A stretch of DNA of 64,000 bases from APNM01 sp040361335 (GTDB lineage: Bacteria > Pseudomonadota > Gammaproteobacteria > Nevskiales > Salinisphaeraceae), in assembly GCF_040361335.1 (NCBI RefSeq), contig NZ_APNM01000013.1:1-64000 (forward strand), given 5' to 3'. Shown here in pieces: positions 48,812 through 57,237 of this stretch; positions within the stretch are counted from its first letter, which is position 1, and each line of letters begins with the position of its first letter. The position numbers and the translations under genes are program-made. The notes below the pieces were generated by a model. It worked only from the letters and a program-made list of their open reading frames with translations, made no database searches and was not told the DNA's origin.

Positions 48812-49492
48812 ATGGCCAAGAAGCAGAACCGGATCGCGGAATTGCGCAAGGAAGTGGACCAGCTCCGCAAGAGCTACACTGGCGCCATGAGCTCCGCCAA
48901 CAAGGCGGTTTACAAGGGCATCGAGCGGCTGGCCGAGCACGAGCTCGCGGCCATCAAGAAGCATTACGAGGAAGCCCTCAAGAACCTGAAGAAGCTCCGC
49001 AAGGGCGGGGATCCGCGCGATATCGCCACGGCGCAGCTCAAGCTGCTGCAGGACACCATCGACCGGATCATGCAGAACGCCCGCGAAAGCATGAGCATCC
49101 TGGACGATACCCGGAAGCAGATTTCCACGGACATCCGCAAGGAACTGCAGAAGGCGGAGAAGAAGACGGGCACCTCGACCGGTGCCGGCAAGACGGCGAA
49201 GTCGTCCTCGGCCAAGTCCACCGCCAAGTCCGGCAGCGGCGGCACCCGCAAGAAGACCACGGCCCGCAAAACGACGACCAAGAGCGGCTCGAGCGCCGGC
49301 CGGGCCAAGAAATCGACCACGTCCGGCGGAACCGCCAAGAAGGCTTCGACGGCCAAGTCGAAGAGCGCGTCGACCGGCCGCAAGACCACCGCGCGCAAGA
49401 GCACGTCGACACGCCGCAAGTCGACGACCGCCAAGACCGCCGCGGGCACGAGCGGCGGTACCTCCGGCGGAAGCGGCGGCACCACGACCTGA
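48812..49492 (+). CDS. Phasin-like / histone H1-like protein with Lys-Ser-Thr-rich tail
   Basis: A 226-aa protein. Residues 1-115 form charged amphipathic helices (MAKKQNRIAELRKEVDQL, ELAAIKKHYEEALKNLKKLR), and residues 116-226 are a low-complexity Lys/Ala/Ser/Thr/Gly tail with repeated KSTTAK-, GRKTTARK-like units, as in histone H1. This two-part build is like PhaF of Pseudomonas, a phasin whose basic tail binds DNA and distributes PHA granules; AlgP-like regulators are another option. Followed by a strong terminator. Confidence 0.75.
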   Translation: MAKKQNRIAELRKEVDQLRKSYTGAMSSANKAVYKGIERLAEHELAAIKKHYEEALKNLKKLRKGGDPRDIATAQLKLLQDTIDRIMQNARESMSILDDTRKQISTDIRKELQKAEKKTGTSTGAGKTAKSSSAKSTAKSGSGGTRKKTTARKTTTKSGSSAGRAKKSTTSGGTAKKASTAKSKSASTGRKTTARKSTSTRRKSTTAKTAAGTSGGTSGGSGGTTT

Positions 49493-49514
49493 GCCGCTCC
49501 CGACTCCGATCCCG

Positions 49515-49538
49515 GGCCGCCCGACGGGCGGCCTTTTT
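49515..49538 (+). terminator. Rho-independent terminator
   Basis: Stem GGCCGCCC (49515-49522) / GGGCGGCC (49526-49533), loop GAC, then TTTTT (49534-49538). Ends the phasin-like gene transcript. Confidence 0.93.
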
Positions 49539-49567
49539 GATCCATGATCCCGCCCCGCGAATAACCA

Positions 49568-50503
49568 GTGCTCGACCTCGACTACGGCACCGCCCTGCTC
49601 CGGCTACTGGGCGAACCGACCCGGCTCCGCATGCTCCTGCTGCTGGAGGCCGAGGCGCTTACCGTGGCCGAGCTGACCGCGATCACCGGCCTGGCACAGA
49701 GCCGCATCTCCTCGCATCTCGGGCGGCTGAGGCAGGCCGGCCTGGTCAACGACGAACGCGTCGGCAGCGCCACCTTCTATCGCGCCGACCCGGCCCGTTT
49801 CCCGCCGCACACCCGGCAGCTATGGGGCACGCTGCTCGACAATCTTGACGACGCCCAGGTCGCGCGCGACGCCGAGCGTGCCGCCGAGATCGTGCGTCAA
49901 CGCGGCGCCCGGCGTTCCTGGGTGGAGTCGGTGGCCGGCCGCATGGAGCGGCAATACTCGCCGGGCCGGACCTGGGAAGCCACGGCCCGCACCCTGTTCG
50001 GGTTGCTCAAGCTGGGCGACGTGCTCGATCTGGCCTCCGGCGACGGCGTGCTCGCCGAGCTGCTGGCCGGCCGCGCCCGGTCGGTCGCCTGCCTGGACAT
50101 CAATCCGACGGTGATCGGCGCCGGCCGCCAGCGCCTGGCGGACCGCGAGAACGTGCACTTCCATCTGGGCGACATGCACGCCCTGCCCTACGCCGGCGGT
50201 TCGTTCGACCAAGTCTTCATCATGCACGCCCTGAGCTACACCGGCCACGCCGACAAGGTGATCGCGGAAGCCGCGCGCGTGCTGCGCCCCGGCGGCGCCC
50301 TGGCACTGGCGACCCTGCGCCGGCACCGGCACCGGGCGACCGTGAACGCCTTCGACCACGTCAACCTGGGCTTCGAGCCGGACCAGCTACGGACATGGTC
50401 GGAGGCGGCGGGCCTGGACGTGGATATCTGCGAGATCGTCTGCAAGGAGAATCGACCGCCCTATTTCGAGGTGGTCAGCGTGATCGCGGACAAGCCGGCA
50501 TGA
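49568..50503 (+). CDS. ArsR-type HTH fused to SAM-dependent methyltransferase
   Basis: A 311-aa fusion. Residues 1-90 are an ArsR winged helix (LLGEPTRLRMLLLLEAEAL, GLAQSRISSHLGRLRQAGLV); residues 130-305 a class I methyltransferase with VLDLASGDGVLAELL, ACLDINPTVIGAGRQRL and ALPYAGGSFDQVFIMHAL. Such fusions often stand near methionine/SAM cycle genes and may link methylation to regulation, but no such genes are here. Start is GTG 49568. The stop overlaps the ATG of the next gene (ATGA), so both are co-translated. Confidence 0.92.
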   Translation: MLDLDYGTALLRLLGEPTRLRMLLLLEAEALTVAELTAITGLAQSRISSHLGRLRQAGLVNDERVGSATFYRADPARFPPHTRQLWGTLLDNLDDAQVARDAERAAEIVRQRGARRSWVESVAGRMERQYSPGRTWEATARTLFGLLKLGDVLDLASGDGVLAELLAGRARSVACLDINPTVIGAGRQRLADRENVHFHLGDMHALPYAGGSFDQVFIMHALSYTGHADKVIAEAARVLRPGGALALATLRRHRHRATVNAFDHVNLGFEPDQLRTWSEAAGLDVDICEIVCKENRPPYFEVVSVIADKPA

Positions 50504-51213
50504 AGCTGATCCGGCGCAACGCCAAGTACATCGCGGCGCTCGTCTGGCTCGGCCTGCTCGCGGCACTGTTCGCCTGGGCCCGTTTCGAGGGCCTGGATTC
50601 CATCGAGATCCTGGCGCTGATCTATCACACCATCGCCCAGCATCCCCTGGCGCCGCTGGTCTACATCGTGATCTACGGCCTGCGCCCCCTGACATTCTTC
50701 CCGGCGATGCTGCTGACCATCTCAGCGGGCGGCCTGTTCGGCTTCGGCATGGGCGTGGCCTGCACCATCGCGGGCGAGAACCTGTCGGCGGCCACCGCCT
50801 ACTGGATCGCCCGGTTCTTCGGCACCCCCGATCAGGAGGACGAGGACCCGTCGCGCCAGATCGCGGCCTCCCGGCGCATGCTCCAGGAGCAGGCCTTTCC
50901 GACGGTGGTGGTACTGCGGGCGGCCTATCTGCCCTTCGACGTGGTGAACTACGCCTGCGGCCTGCTACGGGTGCCCTGGTGGCCGTACTTCTTCGGCACC
51001 TTCATCGGTATCCTGCCGCCGATGATCACCTTCGTCAGCTTCGGCGCCACGGTGGACTTCGAATCCTTCCTGGCCAATACCGAGACCTTCGACGCCGCCA
51101 GCCTGATCAACCAGGACCAGCTCGTGATCTCCGCCGGCCTGCTGGCCCTGAGCGCGGTGATCGCCTGGTACGCCCACCGGCGGCACCGGCGGGTTGCCGG
51201 AAGAATGAATTGA
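50500..51213 (+). CDS. VTT-domain (TVP38/DedA-like) membrane protein
   Basis: A 237-aa inner-membrane protein of the TVP38/TMEM64 group. Hydrophobic segments at about 8-27, 50-80, 85-105, 150-170 and 205-225; the family motif is TFFPAMLLTISAGGLFGFG followed by ATAYWIARFFG, and FPTVVVLRAAYLPFDVVNY for the second half. Relatives act in membrane lipid or proton/undecaprenyl-phosphate related functions. Coupled by ATGA overlap to the ArsR-methyltransferase gene. Confidence 0.92.
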   Translation: MKLIRRNAKYIAALVWLGLLAALFAWARFEGLDSIEILALIYHTIAQHPLAPLVYIVIYGLRPLTFFPAMLLTISAGGLFGFGMGVACTIAGENLSAATAYWIARFFGTPDQEDEDPSRQIAASRRMLQEQAFPTVVVLRAAYLPFDVVNYACGLLRVPWWPYFFGTFIGILPPMITFVSFGATVDFESFLANTETFDAASLINQDQLVISAGLLALSAVIAWYAHRRHRRVAGRMN

Positions 51214-51222
51214 CTAACAACC

Positions 51223-51387
51223 AACCACAGAGACACAGAGGACACAGCGTCAAAAACAATTGACGAGAGCTAAACCTGATCGAGGGTGCGAAAAATTCGA
51301 GAACAAGAGGTAACGGCGCCTCGCCCCTCCGGATCTTTCTTCATATTCGGTAATTATTCTCTGTGTCCTCTGTGCCTCTGTGGTTAG
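51223..51387. repeat. CACAGAG-family inverted repeat
   Basis: Begins AACCACAGAGACACAGAGGA and ends TCTGTGTCCTCTGTGCCTCT-GTGGTTA. The centre (51256-51355) is unique. It lies between convergent genes, 9 nt after the VTT gene stop and 18 nt from the recR stop. Confidence 0.9.
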
Positions 51388-51405
51388 TCATAAACAGACA
51401 ATCAA

Positions 51406-52002
51406 TCAAAGGGGACGGCGGCCGGTGAAGGCCTGGGACAGGGTGCCGGCGTCGACGTATTCGAGCTCGCCGCCCACCGGCACGCCGTGGGCGATGCGGG
51501 AGACGGCCACGCCGCGGTCGCGGGCCAGGTCGCCGACGTATTGGCCGGTGGCCTCGCCCTCGACGGTCGCGCTGGTCGCCAGGATGAGTTCACCGATCTC
51601 GCCGGCATCCAGCCGGTCGCGCAGGATATCCAGGCCGAGTTCCTCGGGACCGATACCGTCGATGGGCGAGAGATGCCCCATGAGCACAAAATAGCCGCCG
51701 CGGAAATCGGTGTGCTGCTCGATGGCCATCACGTCCGCCGGGCTCTCGACCACGCAGACGGTCCGGCCGTCGCGCCGCTCGGAACGGCAGATCTCGCACA
51801 GTTCCGTTTCCGCGAACATCCGGCATTGCCGGCAATGGCCGATGCGCTCCAAGGCCGTCGTGATCGAATCGGCCAGGTGACGGCCGCCCTCGCGCTCGCG
51901 CAGCAACAGGTGGAAGGCCATGCGCTGGGCACTCTTGGCGCCCACGCCCGGCAGACAGCGCAGGGCGTCGATCAGGCGGTTGAGCGACGGGGCGAACGCC
52001 AT
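51406..52002 (-). CDS. recR: Recombination protein RecR
   Basis: A 198-aa DNA-binding recombination mediator of the RecFOR pathway. N-terminal helix-hairpin-helix ALRCLPGVGAKSAQRMAFHL, zinc finger CRQCRMFAETELCEIC (four Cys), and Toprim domain (VVESPADVMAIEQ, YFVLMGHLSPIDGIGP). Length is standard. It follows ybaB by 8 nt; together with dnaX this is the classical dnaX-ybaB-recR operon. Confidence 0.98.
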   Translation of the reverse strand: MAFAPSLNRLIDALRCLPGVGAKSAQRMAFHLLLREREGGRHLADSITTALERIGHCRQCRMFAETELCEICRSERRDGRTVCVVESPADVMAIEQHTDFRGGYFVLMGHLSPIDGIGPEELGLDILRDRLDAGEIGELILATSATVEGEATGQYVGDLARDRGVAVSRIAHGVPVGGELEYVDAGTLSQAFTGRRPL

Positions 52003-52010
52003 CGCGCCGC

Positions 52011-52328
52011 TCAGAGGCCCATGCCCGGCGGCAGGTTCATGCCGCCGGTGATCTCGGACATCTTCTCCTGGGTGGTGCGGTTGACCCGTTGGACGGCATC
52101 GTTGATCGCCGCGGCCACCAGGTCCTCCAGCATCTCGCGGTCCTCCTCCAGCACGCTGTCGTCGATCTGGACGCCGCGCACCTCGTGCTTGCCGTTCATG
52201 GTCACCTTGACCAGGCCGGCGCCGGCCTCGCCGGTGATCTCCATGTTGGCCAGCTCTTCCTGGGCCGCCTGGACCTTGCCCTGCATGGCCTGGGCCTGCT
52301 GCATCAGCTTGCCGATGGAACCTTTCAT
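52011..52328 (-). CDS. ybaB: Nucleoid-associated protein YbaB/EbfC
   Basis: A 105-aa DNA-binding protein. KGSIGKLMQQAQAMQGKVQA and EDLVAAAINDAVQRVNRTTQ are the family's two helices, with a GLVKVTMNGKHEVRGVQID strand region between. ATG 52328 begins MKGSIGKL. It lies between dnaX (70 nt) and recR (8 nt). Confidence 0.97.
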   Translation of the reverse strand: MKGSIGKLMQQAQAMQGKVQAAQEELANMEITGEAGAGLVKVTMNGKHEVRGVQIDDSVLEEDREMLEDLVAAAINDAVQRVNRTTQEKMSEITGGMNLPPGMGL

Positions 52329-52398
52329 CGCTGCATACTCCGTGGTTGATGCGCCGGACGCGTCGCCGGCGCGCTGAGCCGTGCCCGGCACGGGGACG

Positions 52399-54093
52399 TC
52401 ACTCGCGCCGGTCGTCTGCGGGCTCGATCGTGTCCTCCCGGACCTGGGCCCCGAGACGCTCCCGCAGGGCGCGGACGTTGGGATCGCTCTCGATGGCGTC
52501 GCGCGCCGCCCGGCGGCGGGCGTCGGCCTCGGCCTCGGCGCGCCTGGCCGGCGAATCGCCCGGGCTTTCGCCGTTGCCGAGCCGAATCTCGATGCGCGGC
52601 TGGCCGCCGAGCTCCGCGACCAGCGCCGACTGGACCTGCTTGCGGGCGTTGTCCGTGAGCAGATGCTCCAGCGAGGACGGCAACTCCAGCGTGACCCGGT
52701 CGGCCTCCAGCGCCAGGCAGACGCAGTTGCGGGCCAGTTGCGCCGCCATCGCCTTGAGCGGCAACCGGGCCACCAGGGCGTGCCAGTCGTCGTCGCCCGC
52801 CGGCTCCGCCGCGGCATGTGCCGGTGCCGGCCTGTCCCGTTCGGAGGGTTCGAATCCCTCCCTCTCCGGCGTCGCCGCCGGCGCCGGATCGGGCGGCGGA
52901 CCATGGGCGGCCGCGGACCCGGAAGACGCGGTGGATGCCGGCCGGCCCTCGGCCGCCGCCGTCCCGGACCGATGGGACGCCTCCCCGGCGGGCGGCGCGC
53001 CGCCGCGCCCGGCCGGCCGGAACGCCAGCATCCGCAGGCAGGTCATCTCGACGCCGCTCTTGGGGTCGGGCGCCCAATCCAGGTCCCGGCGCCCGGCGAC
53101 GGCGATATCGTAGTAGAGCTGCACGTCCTCCGGCGCGGCCCGCTCGGCCAGCGGCCGCAGGGACTCGGCATCCTCGGGGGCGGCGCCGGGCACGACCTGC
53201 AGGAGCGCGATGCGGTGCCAGGCGCCGGCCAGGGCATCCAGGACCTCGGCATAATCGGGGGCCTGTTCGTCGAGACGGCCGAGCGCCGCCATCAAGGCCT
53301 CGCCGTCGCCGTCCACGATCGCCGACACGACCTCCCGCAACGCCGCCTCGCCGACGGTGCCGAGCATGTCCAGCACCTCGCCGGCACGCAGTACACCGCC
53401 GCCGAAGGCCAGTGCCTGATCGAGCAGCGACAAGGCGTCGCGCATGCTGCCGTCCGCGGCCCGCGCCACGGCCTGTACCGCCGCCGGCTCCGCCTCGATG
53501 CCCTCGGCTTCGAGCACGCGCTGCAACTGCCCCTCGATCTCGGACGGCGGCAGGCGCTTCAGCGGGAACTGCATGCAGCGCGAGAGGATGGTGACCGGGA
53601 TCTTCTGCGGGTCCGTGGTCGCCAACAGGAACTGCACGTGCGGCGGCGGCTCCTCCAGCGTCTTCAGCAGGGCGTTGAAGGCGTGCTTGGACAGCATGTG
53701 CACCTCGTCGATGAGGTACACCTTGTAGCGGCCGCGCGTGGGGGCGTACTGGACGTTGTCCAGCAGCTCGCGGGTGTCGTCCACGCCGGTGCGGGACGCC
53801 GCGTCCACCTCGATCAGATCGACGAACCGGCCGGCGTCGATCTCCGCGCAGGCGTCGCAGGGGGCGTCGCCGACGCAGGGGGTGGCGCTCATGCCCCGCT
53901 CGCAATTCAGGCACTTGGCGATGATCCGGCCGAGAGTGGTCTTGCCCACGCCCCGCGTGCCCGAGAAAAGCAGCGCATGGTGCAGGGTCTGCCGCTCCAG
54001 GGCATGGCTCAGGGCGCGCACCACGTGCTGCTGCCCGACCAGTTCCTCGAACCGGCGCGGACGCCACTTGCGGGCCAGGGCCTGATAGCTCAT
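52399..54093 (-). CDS. dnaX: DNA polymerase III subunit gamma/tau
   Basis: A 564-aa clamp-loader ATPase. Walker A FSGTRGVGKTTLGR at about residue 45, zinc-binding cysteines in KCLNCERGMSATPCVG and CDAC (about 64-82), Walker B YLIDEVHMLS and sensor LLATTDPQKIP. A Pro/Ala-rich linker (about 365-430) precedes the tau C-terminus that binds polymerase and DnaB. No A6G-type slippery sequence like that of E. coli was noticed, so gamma, if made, would arise otherwise. Start ATG 54093 (MSYQALARKWRPRRFEELVG). ffs lies directly upstream on the same strand, the usual gammaproteobacterial order. Confidence 0.98.
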   Translation of the reverse strand: MSYQALARKWRPRRFEELVGQQHVVRALSHALERQTLHHALLFSGTRGVGKTTLGRIIAKCLNCERGMSATPCVGDAPCDACAEIDAGRFVDLIEVDAASRTGVDDTRELLDNVQYAPTRGRYKVYLIDEVHMLSKHAFNALLKTLEEPPPHVQFLLATTDPQKIPVTILSRCMQFPLKRLPPSEIEGQLQRVLEAEGIEAEPAAVQAVARAADGSMRDALSLLDQALAFGGGVLRAGEVLDMLGTVGEAALREVVSAIVDGDGEALMAALGRLDEQAPDYAEVLDALAGAWHRIALLQVVPGAAPEDAESLRPLAERAAPEDVQLYYDIAVAGRRDLDWAPDPKSGVEMTCLRMLAFRPAGRGGAPPAGEASHRSGTAAAEGRPASTASSGSAAAHGPPPDPAPAATPEREGFEPSERDRPAPAHAAAEPAGDDDWHALVARLPLKAMAAQLARNCVCLALEADRVTLELPSSLEHLLTDNARKQVQSALVAELGGQPRIEIRLGNGESPGDSPARRAEAEADARRRAARDAIESDPNVRALRERLGAQVREDTIEPADDRRE

Positions 54094-54148
54094 TGCGGGT
54101 GGCCGACGATTGGTTTGATGGCAACGACCATAGCGGTCGTAAGGTTAC

Positions 54149-54214
54149 AGGTTACAAGGGACAGGTTACAGACGAGCCCGCGCATTCTTCCCTGTAACCT
54201 GTCCCCTGCAACCT
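54149..54214. repeat. GGTTACA inverted repeat between ffs and dnaX
   Basis: AGGTTACAAGGGACAGGTTACAG (54149-54171) pairs with 54192-54214 at 21 of 23 positions. It lies downstream of the 4.5S RNA on the minus strand and 56 nt before the dnaX start, so it might end the ffs transcript or attenuate dnaX expression. Confidence 0.7.
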
Positions 54215-54222
54215 GGATAAAG

Positions 54223-54336
54223 GTGGCGGCCCGCGCCAGCCGCACCCCGGCGCCCGAATCGGCCGCTACCGCTGCTCCCTTCCGGGCCTGACGGGGTTCA
54301 CGGCGTATCGTCGCGGGGGGACCGACGCGGGCCACC
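54223..54336 (-). ncRNA. ffs: 4.5S RNA of the signal recognition particle
   Basis: The reverse complement contains the diagnostic SRP core GTCAGGCCCGGAAGGGAGCA (E. coli GTCAGGTCCGGAAGGAAGCA) followed by GCGGTAGCGG. The flanks, TGGTGGCCCGCGTCGGTCCC at the 5' end and GGTGCGGCTGGCGCGGGCCG at the 3' end, pair to a long hairpin of about 114 nt. Ends are estimated from pairing. Directly upstream of dnaX. Confidence 0.93.
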
Positions 54337-54349
54337 ATTGCCTGGTGGT

Positions 54350-54440
54350 CGTGATCGGTGATTCGTGGTTTGTGATTCGTCGGGGCCGTCGGTCGATCGA
54401 ATGCCGCCAATCACGAATCACCAGTCACGTATCACGTCCT
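54350..54440. repeat. GTGATTCGTG-type inverted repeat
   Basis: GTGATCGGTGATTCGTGGTT at the left faces AATCACGAATCACCAGTCAC at the right. A related run of GTGATTCGTGATTGGTGATT occurs at 54764-54818 on the other side of tRNA-Ser. Function unknown. Confidence 0.6.
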
Positions 54441-54442
54441 GT

Positions 54443-54462
54443 ATGGCGGAGAGGGAGGGATT
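54443..54462. repeat. Direct repeat of the tRNA-Ser 3' end
   Basis: ATGGCGGAGAGGGAGGGATT here is identical to 54611-54630, which is the 3' end of tRNA-Ser plus one base. The 168-nt distance and position resemble an attachment-site footprint. The segment between (54463-54571) holds hairpin CCGATTTGT/ACAAATCGG and no gene. Confidence 0.8.
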
Positions 54463-54569
54463 GTTCGGCCCATCCAGGGCCTCACCCTTCGGGCTCGCTT
54501 CGCTCGCGCCGATTTGTTCCCGACAAATCGGTCGAACCCTCTCCTCGGCTTCAACTCCACCTTGTCACG

Positions 54570-54702
<133 letters not shown>

Positions 54703-54801
54703 ATCGTGAGGGGGCGATGATAGCAAAGGATCGCCGCCGACCGTTACCTCGTAAGGGACGTGATTAGTGATTCGTGATTGGTGATTCGTGCGGGTCACCG
54801 G

Positions 54802-55092
54802 TCACGAATCACGGTTCTCCGGCAGCGGCGGCGGGCTGGACAGGCAGCGCCGGCGCGCGGCCTCCTTGTCTTCCTCGCCCTCGCCCTGCTCGGCCGGATA
54901 GGCCGCGACCGGGCCGTCCCCGACCTCGGGCACGCGCATGTTGGGATCCGGCTCGGGCACGCTCATGCCCGCCGGGGCGCGGAGCGGCGGGAACGACTCG
55001 GCGGTCTGATACGGCTGGTCCTTCATGCAGGCCGGCTCGTTGGCGCAGGCGGCCACGGCCAACGGCAGGGCCAGTGCCCAGAATAATCGCAT
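54802..55092 (-). CDS. Small lipoprotein downstream of dapA
   Basis: A 96-aa protein from ATG 55092, which overlaps the dapA stop (TGATG). Signal peptide with lipobox LALPLAVAAC puts the lipidated Cys at residue 16. The mature part is Pro/Glu-rich (PPLRAPAGMSVPEPDPNMRV) and ends in SSPPPLPENRDS. In gammaproteobacteria this site after dapA usually holds bamC (nlpB); the protein here matches only the short N-terminal part of such proteins, so it may be a reduced equivalent (inference). Signal peptide and overlap make it a real gene despite its size. Confidence 0.8.
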   Translation of the reverse strand: MRLFWALALPLAVAACANEPACMKDQPYQTAESFPPLRAPAGMSVPEPDPNMRVPEVGDGPVAAYPAEQGEGEEDKEAARRRCLSSPPPLPENRDS

Positions 55093-55970
55093 CAAACGGC
55101 TCCCACCGCGGCGAGCGCATCGCGCACGGTCTGGTGAAACTTGTCGTCCAGGGGGGTCATCGGCAATCGGATACCCGGACCGATGCGGCCCATCTCGTAC
55201 AGGGCCCACTTGACCGGGATCGGGTTGGGCTCCAGGAACAGCGCCGTGTGCAGCGGCTGGAGCGTGGCATCCAGGGTCTCGGCCCGCTCGCGTTCGCCGG
55301 CGATCGCCGCCGCGCACATCTCGTGCATCAGCGCGGGCGCGACGTTGGCGGTGACCGAGATGTCGCCCTTGCCGCCGACCAGCATCGATTCCATGGCGGT
55401 GCCGTCGTCGCCGGAGAAGATCATCAGGTCGTCGCCGCAGCGCTCGATCAGCTCGTGGACGCGCTCCAGCGAGCCCTTGGCCTCCTTGAGGGCCACGATG
55501 TTGTCGATCTCGGCCAACCGCTGCACCGTTTCCGGCAGCATGTCGACGCCGGTGCGCGAGGGCACGTTGTACAGAACCTGCGGGATATCCACGGCCATGG
55601 CGATGGCGTGGAAGTGCCGATAGAGGCCTTCCTGGGTCGGCTTGTTGTAGTACGGGCACACGAGCAGGCAGGCATCGGCGCCGGCGCGCTTGGCGTGCCG
55701 CGTCAACCGTATCGCCTCGTCGGTGGCGTTGCCGCCGGTGCCGGCGATGACGGGGATGCGGCCGTCCACCAGCTCCACCACGCGCTCGATGACCTCGTCG
55801 TGCTCGCGGAAGCCGAGGGTGGCCGACTCGCCGGTCGTCCCCACGGCCACGATGCCGTCGGTGCCCTGCTCGACGTGCCAGTCGACCAGGTTCGCCAGAC
55901 TGTCCCAGTCGACGGTGCCGTCGGCGTGCATCGGCGTCACCAACGCAACCATGCTGCCGCCCAATTCCAC
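55092..55970 (-). CDS. dapA: 4-hydroxy-tetrahydrodipicolinate synthase
   Basis: A 292-aa enzyme condensing pyruvate with aspartate semialdehyde in lysine and diaminopimelate synthesis. Thr in VAVGTTGESATL, Tyr in VLYNVPSRTGVDML, Schiff-base Lys in NIVALKEAKGSLERV, and GGKGDISVTANVAPALMHEM. Start GTG 55970 has AAGGAG 9 nt upstream and gives MELGGSMVALVTPMHADG, the family's normal start; ATG 55952 is shorter. Overlaps the small lipoprotein gene and is divergent from gcvR. Confidence 0.97.
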   Translation of the reverse strand: MELGGSMVALVTPMHADGTVDWDSLANLVDWHVEQGTDGIVAVGTTGESATLGFREHDEVIERVVELVDGRIPVIAGTGGNATDEAIRLTRHAKRAGADACLLVCPYYNKPTQEGLYRHFHAIAMAVDIPQVLYNVPSRTGVDMLPETVQRLAEIDNIVALKEAKGSLERVHELIERCGDDLMIFSGDDGTAMESMLVGGKGDISVTANVAPALMHEMCAAAIAGERERAETLDATLQPLHTALFLEPNPIPVKWALYEMGRIGPGIRLPMTPLDDKFHQTVRDALAAVGAV

Positions 55971-56144
55971 GTTACTCGACTCCTTGATCAGCGGACCCTT
56001 AGAACAAGCCGGGCAGTATAACGTAGACGCCCGGTGGCGCGAGCCGTCCCACCTCGGACCGCGGGCGCGGCGGAAAGTGCCGAGGTGGTATCATGCCGCG
56101 CTTTGGGGACGCGACCGCCGACGTCGCACTGGGTCATTCCGAAC

Positions 56145-56675
56145 ATGCGCAAATACCTGTCCTTGACGGCCCTGGCGCCCTACCGCGAACGGCTGGCCGG
56201 CGACCTGATCACGGCCGTGACCAAGCGCGGCTGCGAAATCGCCGACTGCCGGATCGCGCCGCTGGGGCGCCAGTTCTGCGCCGCCCTGCTGCTGTCCGGC
56301 AACTGGAGCGCGCTGGGCAAGCTCGAGAGCGCCCTGCCGGGCCTGGCCGAGCAGCTCGGGCTGCAAGTGCATTTCGCGCACACCGAGGCCGCCCCGCAAG
56401 CCGGCGACACCCGGCCCTACGCCGCCGAGATCGTCGCGCCCCAGCACGGCGACCTGCTGCCGGAACTTCTCGACTTCTTCGCCACCCAAGAGGTGACGGT
56501 GACCGAGATCGGCGCCCAGACGTACGAGTCCGGTTACACCGGCGCGGCCATGTGCAACATCCACATGACCCTGCTGGTGCCGTTGAATCAGCACCCGCAG
56601 ACGCTGCGGGAATCGTTCATGGACCTCTGCGACGACCTGCATGCCGACGGCCTGCTGGATCCGATCAAGTCCTGA
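56145..56675 (+). CDS. gcvR: ACT-domain protein, GcvR-like
   Basis: A 176-aa protein with two ACT domains (residues about 5-85 and 92-175). The opening MRKYLSLTALAPYRERLAGD and the second-domain APQHGDLLPELLDFFATQEV, VTEIGAQTYESGYTGAAMCN are typical for GcvR, the co-repressor of the glycine cleavage operon. In E. coli gcvR-bcp lies next to dapA in the same orientation pattern as here. ATG 56145 is chosen; upstream in-frame codons have no support. Confidence 0.9.
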   Translation: MRKYLSLTALAPYRERLAGDLITAVTKRGCEIADCRIAPLGRQFCAALLLSGNWSALGKLESALPGLAEQLGLQVHFAHTEAAPQAGDTRPYAAEIVAPQHGDLLPELLDFFATQEVTVTEIGAQTYESGYTGAAMCNIHMTLLVPLNQHPQTLRESFMDLCDDLHADGLLDPIKS

Positions 56676-56709
56676 CCGCCCATACGACCGCAAGGAGCCC
56701 GGACCAGAC

Positions 56710-57177
56710 ATGACCGCGACCGTCGACCGACCGGCCCCCGACTTCGACCTGCCCGCCACCGGCGGGGAGAACATGCGCCTGAGCGATCTCCGCGGTGAGA
56801 CCGTGGTCCTGTATTTCTACCCGCGGGACAACACGCCGGGCTGCACCCAGGAAGGCCAGGACTTCCGCGATCTGCACGCCGACTTCCGGGCGGCCGGGGT
56901 CCGGATCCTGGGCGTCTCCCGGGATTCCCTGCGCAAGCACGAGAACTTCAAGGCCAAGCACGACTTCCCGTTCGAGCTGCTCGCCGACGAGGACGGCACC
57001 GCCTGCGAGGCCTACGGCGTGCTCAAGGAAAAGAAGATGTACGGCAAGACCCACGTCGGCATCGAGCGCAGCACCTTCCTGATCGATCCCGAGGGCGTGC
57101 TCCGCCGCGAGTGGCGCGGGGTCAAGGTCAAGGGGCACGCCGAGGCGGTGCTCGCGGCGGTCCGCGGCGAGGACTGA
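56710..57177 (+). CDS. bcp: Thioredoxin-dependent thiol peroxidase (Bcp/PrxQ)
   Basis: A 155-aa peroxiredoxin. The peroxidatic Cys is in PRDNTPGCTQEGQDFRD near residue 45. The common resolving Cys five residues later is absent (Gly instead), so it is a one-Cys type or uses the other Cys in GTACEAYGVLKEKK. FLIDPEGVLRREWRGVKVKG ends the domain. Reduces peroxides in the cytoplasm. ATG 56710 lies 34 nt after the gcvR stop. Confidence 0.95.
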   Translation: MTATVDRPAPDFDLPATGGENMRLSDLRGETVVLYFYPRDNTPGCTQEGQDFRDLHADFRAAGVRILGVSRDSLRKHENFKAKHDFPFELLADEDGTACEAYGVLKEKKMYGKTHVGIERSTFLIDPEGVLRREWRGVKVKGHAEAVLAAVRGED

Positions 57178-57237
57178 GGCACCGCGGGACAACCCGCCCT
57201 TCCCCAAACCGGCGGCGATGCCGCATCCTGGAACCCT

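Noticed and set aside
52399..54093. E. coli-type programmed frameshift in dnaX
   Set aside because: No A-AAA-AAG slippery site with a following hairpin was seen.
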